DNA from: Gulosibacter massiliensis
Lineage (GTDB): Bacteria > Actinomycetota > Actinomycetes > Actinomycetales > Microbacteriaceae
Reading direction: 5' to 3'
Length of the DNA stretch: 11,162 nt
Assembly (NCBI GenBank): GCA_945901035.1
Contig: CAMDKN010000025.1
Span: 1 to 11,162, forward strand
The notes below the pieces were generated by a model. The model had not been told where the DNA came from and made no database searches. It worked only from the letters and a program-made list of their open reading frames with translations. The first letter of the stretch is position 1. The number at the start of each line of letters is the position of its first letter. Both the position numbers and the translations under genes were made by a program. Positions 6,876 to 11,162 of the stretch are shown here, piece after piece.

Positions 6876-6881
6876 ACGCTA
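6876..6881 (-). promoter_or_regulatory. Candidate -10 box for leaderless transcription of the UMF1 transporter
   Basis: TAGCGT on the minus strand (6881 to 6876) fits TAnnnT and ends 6 bases before the ATG at 6869. This would put the first transcribed base at or near the A of the start codon. No Shine-Dalgarno sequence is present, which fits leaderless expression, common in actinobacteria. No clear -35 is visible. Confidence 0.35.
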
Positions 6882-6927
6882 GCGCGTGGGGGGTGAATTG
6901 CGGGAGTACCCCGCGGAAATTTTTGGA

Positions 6928-6948
6928 TATGAGCGACATGCGCTCACA
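6928..6948. promoter_or_regulatory. Upstream HAIR-like inverted repeat (candidate HspR site)
   Basis: TGAGCG-ACATG-CGCTCA (6930-6946) is a perfect 17-bp inverted repeat. Its TGAG-N9-CTCA core has the same spacing as the HspR-associated inverted repeat CTTGAGT-N7-ACTCAAG, although the outer bases differ. It lies about 83 bases upstream of the dnaK ATG and about 60 bases upstream of the divergent transporter start, so it could affect either. The repeat is directly visible; HspR binding is inferred. Confidence 0.5.
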
Positions 6949-6963
6949 TTGTGCCGACCCGAC

Positions 6964-6990
6964 TTGACAAAGTTATGCACAGTGTGCAAA

Positions 6991-6992
<2 letters not shown>
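6964..6992 (+). promoter_or_regulatory. dnaK operon promoter candidate
   Basis: TTGACA (6964-6969) is a perfect -35 hexamer. With a 17-base spacer the -10 would be CAAACT (6987-6992), which is weak. Transcription would start near 6999, inside the downstream HAIR-like site, so a bound repressor would block it. A 13-bp palindrome, TGCACA-G-TGTGCA (6976-6988), fills most of the spacer and may be a second operator. Confidence 0.5.
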
Positions 6993-8894
<1,902 letters not shown>

Positions 8895-8896
8895 CC

Positions 8897-9481
8897 ATGT
8901 CGGACAAAGAACAGAACAACGACGAGCAGCCTCCCCCTGCCGAACCGACCGAGGACTCCACGGAGGACACGGTCGGCGAGGCGGGGGAACCCTCTCTCGC
9001 GGACGAAGCGGCGGAACAGAACGCCGAAGAACTGCTCGAGTCGATGCTGAACGAGGTGGAACGAAACCTCGTTGAGGAATACCGCGATCGCGCAGCCCGA
9101 GCCGAAGCGGAACTGGCGAATTTTCGCACCCGCGTCGAACGAGACCGTGCCGCGAACCGTGATGCGGTCATCGCCGAGGTGATTCGTGCTGTGCTACCCG
9201 CCATGGACGACCTCAATCGCGCCGAGTCGCACGGCGATTTGGCGGGCAGCCCGCTCGAAATCGTGGCCCAAAAAATCCGCACCGGCTTCGGTCGCTTCGG
9301 ACTGGTTGCGGTCGGCGAAGTCGGTGAAGCGTTCGACCCCAACCGCCACGAGGCGATTGTGAAACTCCCCACCGAAGGCGCAACGAGCGAAACCGTCGCG
9401 GACGTCGTCGAAGTGGGCTACGCGCTCGGTGACCGATTGATCCGACCCGCCAAGGTCGCGGTCGCCGCACCACCGGAATAG
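8897..9481 (+). CDS. grpE: Nucleotide exchange factor GrpE
   Basis: GrpE is a homodimer that drives ADP release from DnaK. The 194-residue protein has an acidic, disordered-looking N-terminus (about 1-40), a long charged helix likely forming the dimer stalk (about 42-85: EELLESMLNEVERNLVEEYRDRAARAEAELANFRTRVERDR), a conserved AVLPAMDDLNRAE segment, and the C-terminal beta-wing signature with FDPNRHEAIVKLP and ADVVEVGYALGDRLIRPAKVAVA. It starts 2 bases after the dnaK stop. No strong Shine-Dalgarno sequence is visible; an AAGGA lies in the last dnaK codons. This suggests translational coupling to dnaK. The gene looks complete. Confidence 0.98.
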   Translation: MSDKEQNNDEQPPPAEPTEDSTEDTVGEAGEPSLADEAAEQNAEELLESMLNEVERNLVEEYRDRAARAEAELANFRTRVERDRAANRDAVIAEVIRAVLPAMDDLNRAESHGDLAGSPLEIVAQKIRTGFGRFGLVAVGEVGEAFDPNRHEAIVKLPTEGATSETVADVVEVGYALGDRLIRPAKVAVAAPPE

Positions 9482-9499
9482 TCGAAAGGAGGGACGCTC

Positions 9500-10459
9500 A
9501 TGGCCAGTCAGGATTGGTTTGACAAAGACTTTTACGCCGTACTGGGCGTCTCGAAAGACGTCTCTGATGCGGAACTGAAAAAGGTTTACCGCAAACTCGC
9601 GCGCACCTTCCACCCGGATTCGAATCCGGGGGACGCCAAGGCCGAGGCTCGATTCAAAGAAATCAGCGAGGCCTACACGGTCCTTTCCGACGCGTCAACG
9701 CGTCAGGAATACGACCAGATTCGGGCGATGGGCGGTGGCGCTCGGTTCTCTGCGGGTGGCAGCGGTCCCGGCGGATTCGAGGACGTGTTCGGCGGAATGT
9801 TCGGCGGTGGCGGACAGCGCGTGCGTTTCCAACAAAACCCCGATGACCTGTTCAGCGGACTCTTCGGTGGCGGTGCCGGGTTCACGGGACAGCCCCGACA
9901 AAACCCCCGTAAGGGCGCCGACCTCACGGCGAACATCACGATCGATTTCCGCACCGCGATTCAGGGCGGCGAAGTCAGCCTCGACATTCGTGGCCAAAAG
10001 CCGCTCCAGATTGCCATCCCGGCGGGTGTCAACGACAAGCAGAAAATCCGCGTCCGCGGAAAAGGCGAACAATCAATGACGGGCGGAGTCGGCGGCGACC
10101 TCGTCATCACGGTCACCGTTCGTGATCACCCGGTCTTCGATCGCGACGGCGACAACCTTCGCATCGACATTCCCATCACCATCCCCGAGGCGATTTTGGG
10201 CGCGACCATCGAGGTTCCGACTCTGGAAGGCGACCGCGTCAAGGTCAAAGTCCCCGCGAATACCCCGAGCGGTCGCGTGTTGCGCGTTCGCGACCGCGGT
10301 GTGAACGTCAAGGGAAAACGCGGCGACCTTCTCGCCACCATCCTCATCGTCACCCCCGACTTGATTTCCGACAAGACGAAGAAACTGATCGAAGAATTCA
10401 AGACACTCAACGGGGACGCAAACCCGCGTGACCCGCTCTACGGCAAGGCATCCCACTAG
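9500..10459 (+). CDS. dnaJ: DnaJ-family co-chaperone lacking the zinc-binding domain (CbpA-like, class B)
   Basis: The 319-residue J-protein stimulates DnaK ATPase and delivers substrates. The J domain spans about 9-73 with the essential HPD at 38-40 (RTFHPDSNPGD). A Gly/Phe-rich region follows (about 76-135, with repeats such as FGGMFGGGGQ and FSGLFGGGAGF). Two beta-sandwich peptide-binding domains (about 138-305) contain LQIAIPAGVNDKQKIRVRGKGE and PEAILGATIEVPTLEG. The whole protein has no cysteine, so the four CxxCxGxG repeats of classical DnaJ are missing. This places it with CbpA/class B proteins although it occupies the dnaJ slot in the operon. Start: ATG 9500 with AAAGGAGGG (9485-9493) just upstream, the strongest ribosome-binding site in the operon. 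The gap after grpE is 18 bases. Confidence 0.96.
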   Translation: MASQDWFDKDFYAVLGVSKDVSDAELKKVYRKLARTFHPDSNPGDAKAEARFKEISEAYTVLSDASTRQEYDQIRAMGGGARFSAGGSGPGGFEDVFGGMFGGGGQRVRFQQNPDDLFSGLFGGGAGFTGQPRQNPRKGADLTANITIDFRTAIQGGEVSLDIRGQKPLQIAIPAGVNDKQKIRVRGKGEQSMTGGVGGDLVITVTVRDHPVFDRDGDNLRIDIPITIPEAILGATIEVPTLEGDRVKVKVPANTPSGRVLRVRDRGVNVKGKRGDLLATILIVTPDLISDKTKKLIEEFKTLNGDANPRDPLYGKASH

Positions 10460-10467
10460 GAGCGGCC

Positions 10468-10893
10468 GTGTTCACCGAAGACGATCCCATCTTTTCTATC
10501 GCTCATGCGGCGGAACTCGCCGGCATGCACGCACAGACCCTGCGGCAATACGACCGTCTCGGTCTTGTCTCGCCGGGCCGGACTCCCGGTCGAACCCGTC
10601 GGTATTCGATGCGGGACATCGTGCAACTGCGTGAGGTGCAACGACTGTCCAACGAAGGTTTGAACCTCGAAGGCATTCGGCGAATCCTCGAACTGGAAAA
10701 CACGGTGAAGGAACTGTCGGGGCGCGTTCGAGAGCTCGAATCTATTCTCGCCGACGCGGTGATTTCCCGACCCGGTAATCGCGTCTTTGCAGCGGGAACG
10801 GGTGGCGAGGTGGTACCGCTCCGGGCCGGAACCCGCAGTCAAAAACAGAACCAGGTCGTCGTGTGGCGGCCATTCCCCTGGTGGGACCGCTAG
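10468..10893 (+). CDS. hspR: Heat-shock repressor HspR, MerR-type
   Basis: HspR represses the dnaK operon by binding HAIR sites, making it a direct autoregulator here. The 141-residue protein has a MerR-type winged helix at the N-terminus: [48 protein letters not shown] (7-54), with [11 protein letters not shown] as the recognition region. A Leu- and Glu-rich helix likely mediates dimerisation (about 66-97). The flexible C-terminus ends [15 protein letters not shown]; a similar hydrophobic VVW-containing tail occurs in mycobacterial HspR. Start: GTG 10468 with AGGAG (10458-10462) overlapping the dnaJ stop, 5 bases upstream. The dnaJ-hspR gap is 8 bases. It is a repressor of the short actinobacterial type and has no cysteines for metal sensing. 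Confidence 0.97.
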   Translation: MFTEDDPIFSIAHAAELAGMHAQTLRQYDRLGLVSPGRTPGRTRRYSMRDIVQLREVQRLSNEGLNLEGIRRILELENTVKELSGRVRELESILADAVISRPGNRVFAAGTGGEVVPLRAGTRSQKQNQVVVWRPFPWWDR

Positions 10894-10910
10894 GTACAAG
10901 GGAGAAAACC

Positions 10911-11162
10911 GTGGCTAACATGCAAGGTGCACCGTCCTCGCAGGACGAACAAAAGTCCGCTCTCGAGCAGTTCGGTGTCAATCTCACGGCCATCGCACAG
11001 ACGGGCAAACTCGACCCGGTCATTGGCCGCGATGCCGAAATTCGACGCATCACGCAAGTGCTGACTCGGCGTACCAAAAACAACCCCGTCCTCATCGGTG
11101 AACCGGGGGTGGGCAAAACCGCGGTTGTCGAGGGGCTCGCGCAGCGCATCATTGCGGGCGAC
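10911..11162 (+). CDS. clpB: ClpB-type AAA+ disaggregase, N-terminal part, apparently without the N domain
   Basis: The gene runs off the right edge; 84 residues are visible from GTG 10911 ([20 protein letters not shown]). The AAA-1 module begins almost at once: [27 protein letters not shown], then [30 protein letters not shown] with Walker A GEPGVGKT at 63-70. Classical ClpB has a globular N domain of roughly 145 residues before this point, and it is absent here. The start is supported by GGGAGAAAA (about 10900-10908) shortly upstream and by the hspR stop at 10893, which leaves no room for a longer protein. ClpB hexamers thread aggregated proteins in cooperation with DnaK, which fits the operon. 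ClpC shares the AAA-1 sequence and cannot be ruled out from this fragment alone. Confidence 0.88.
   Translation, partial: MANMQGAPSSQDEQKSALEQFGVNLTAIAQTGKLDPVIGRDAEIRRITQVLTRRTKNNPVLIGEPGVGKTAVVEGLAQRIIAGD

Overview
The window looks like a compact, GC-rich actinobacterial chromosome segment, most likely from the Microbacteriaceae. Three things suggest this: a dnaK-grpE-dnaJ-hspR-clpB heat-shock operon with HAIR-like repressor sites, a mycobacterial-type dCTP deaminase, and a crtB-crtI carotenoid pair beside a divergent type 1 idi. Genes are tightly packed. Two convergent pairs have only 3 bases between stop codons, and several starts appear to be leaderless. The family assignment is inferred from protein similarity recalled from memory; no search was run.

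Left part (1-2407): the C-terminal end of a Pif1/RecD-like SF1 helicase enters from the left edge. A small unrecognised 88-residue gene converges on it. Next is a visibly more A/T-rich hicA-hicB toxin-antitoxin module. The hicA toxin frame is broken by an in-frame TAG at 1421-1423, in a position where relatives carry Gln, while hicB is intact. A perfect inverted repeat overlapping the likely -10 box just before hicA is a candidate HicB operator. dcd follows hicB after 26 bases.

Middle part (2445-6869): isoprenoid and carotenoid genes. idi (minus strand) is divergent from crtB-crtI (plus strand). A 12-bp palindrome lies between them and contains overlapping, oppositely oriented -10-like hexamers. 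Together the genes supply IPP/DMAPP balance, phytoene synthesis and phytoene desaturation. GGPP synthase and any cyclase or elongase are not in the window. A UMF1/Atg22-type MFS transporter gene ends 3 bases from crtI on the opposite strand.

Right part (6870-11162): the Hsp70 operon. dnaK, grpE, dnaJ, hspR and the start of a clpB-type disaggregase gene lie head to tail with 2-18 base gaps. HspR, encoded fourth, is expected to repress the operon through HAIR-like inverted repeats ahead of dnaK. Two such repeats are visible, with centres 63 bp apart. The J-protein has no cysteines, so it lacks the zinc-binding domain. The clpB product starts almost directly at the first AAA+ module, without the usual N domain.

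Most of the window is ordinary housekeeping sequence. The strongest observations are the nonsense-mutated hicA next to an intact hicB, and the layout of the dnaK control region. I found no evidence of a wholly new system.
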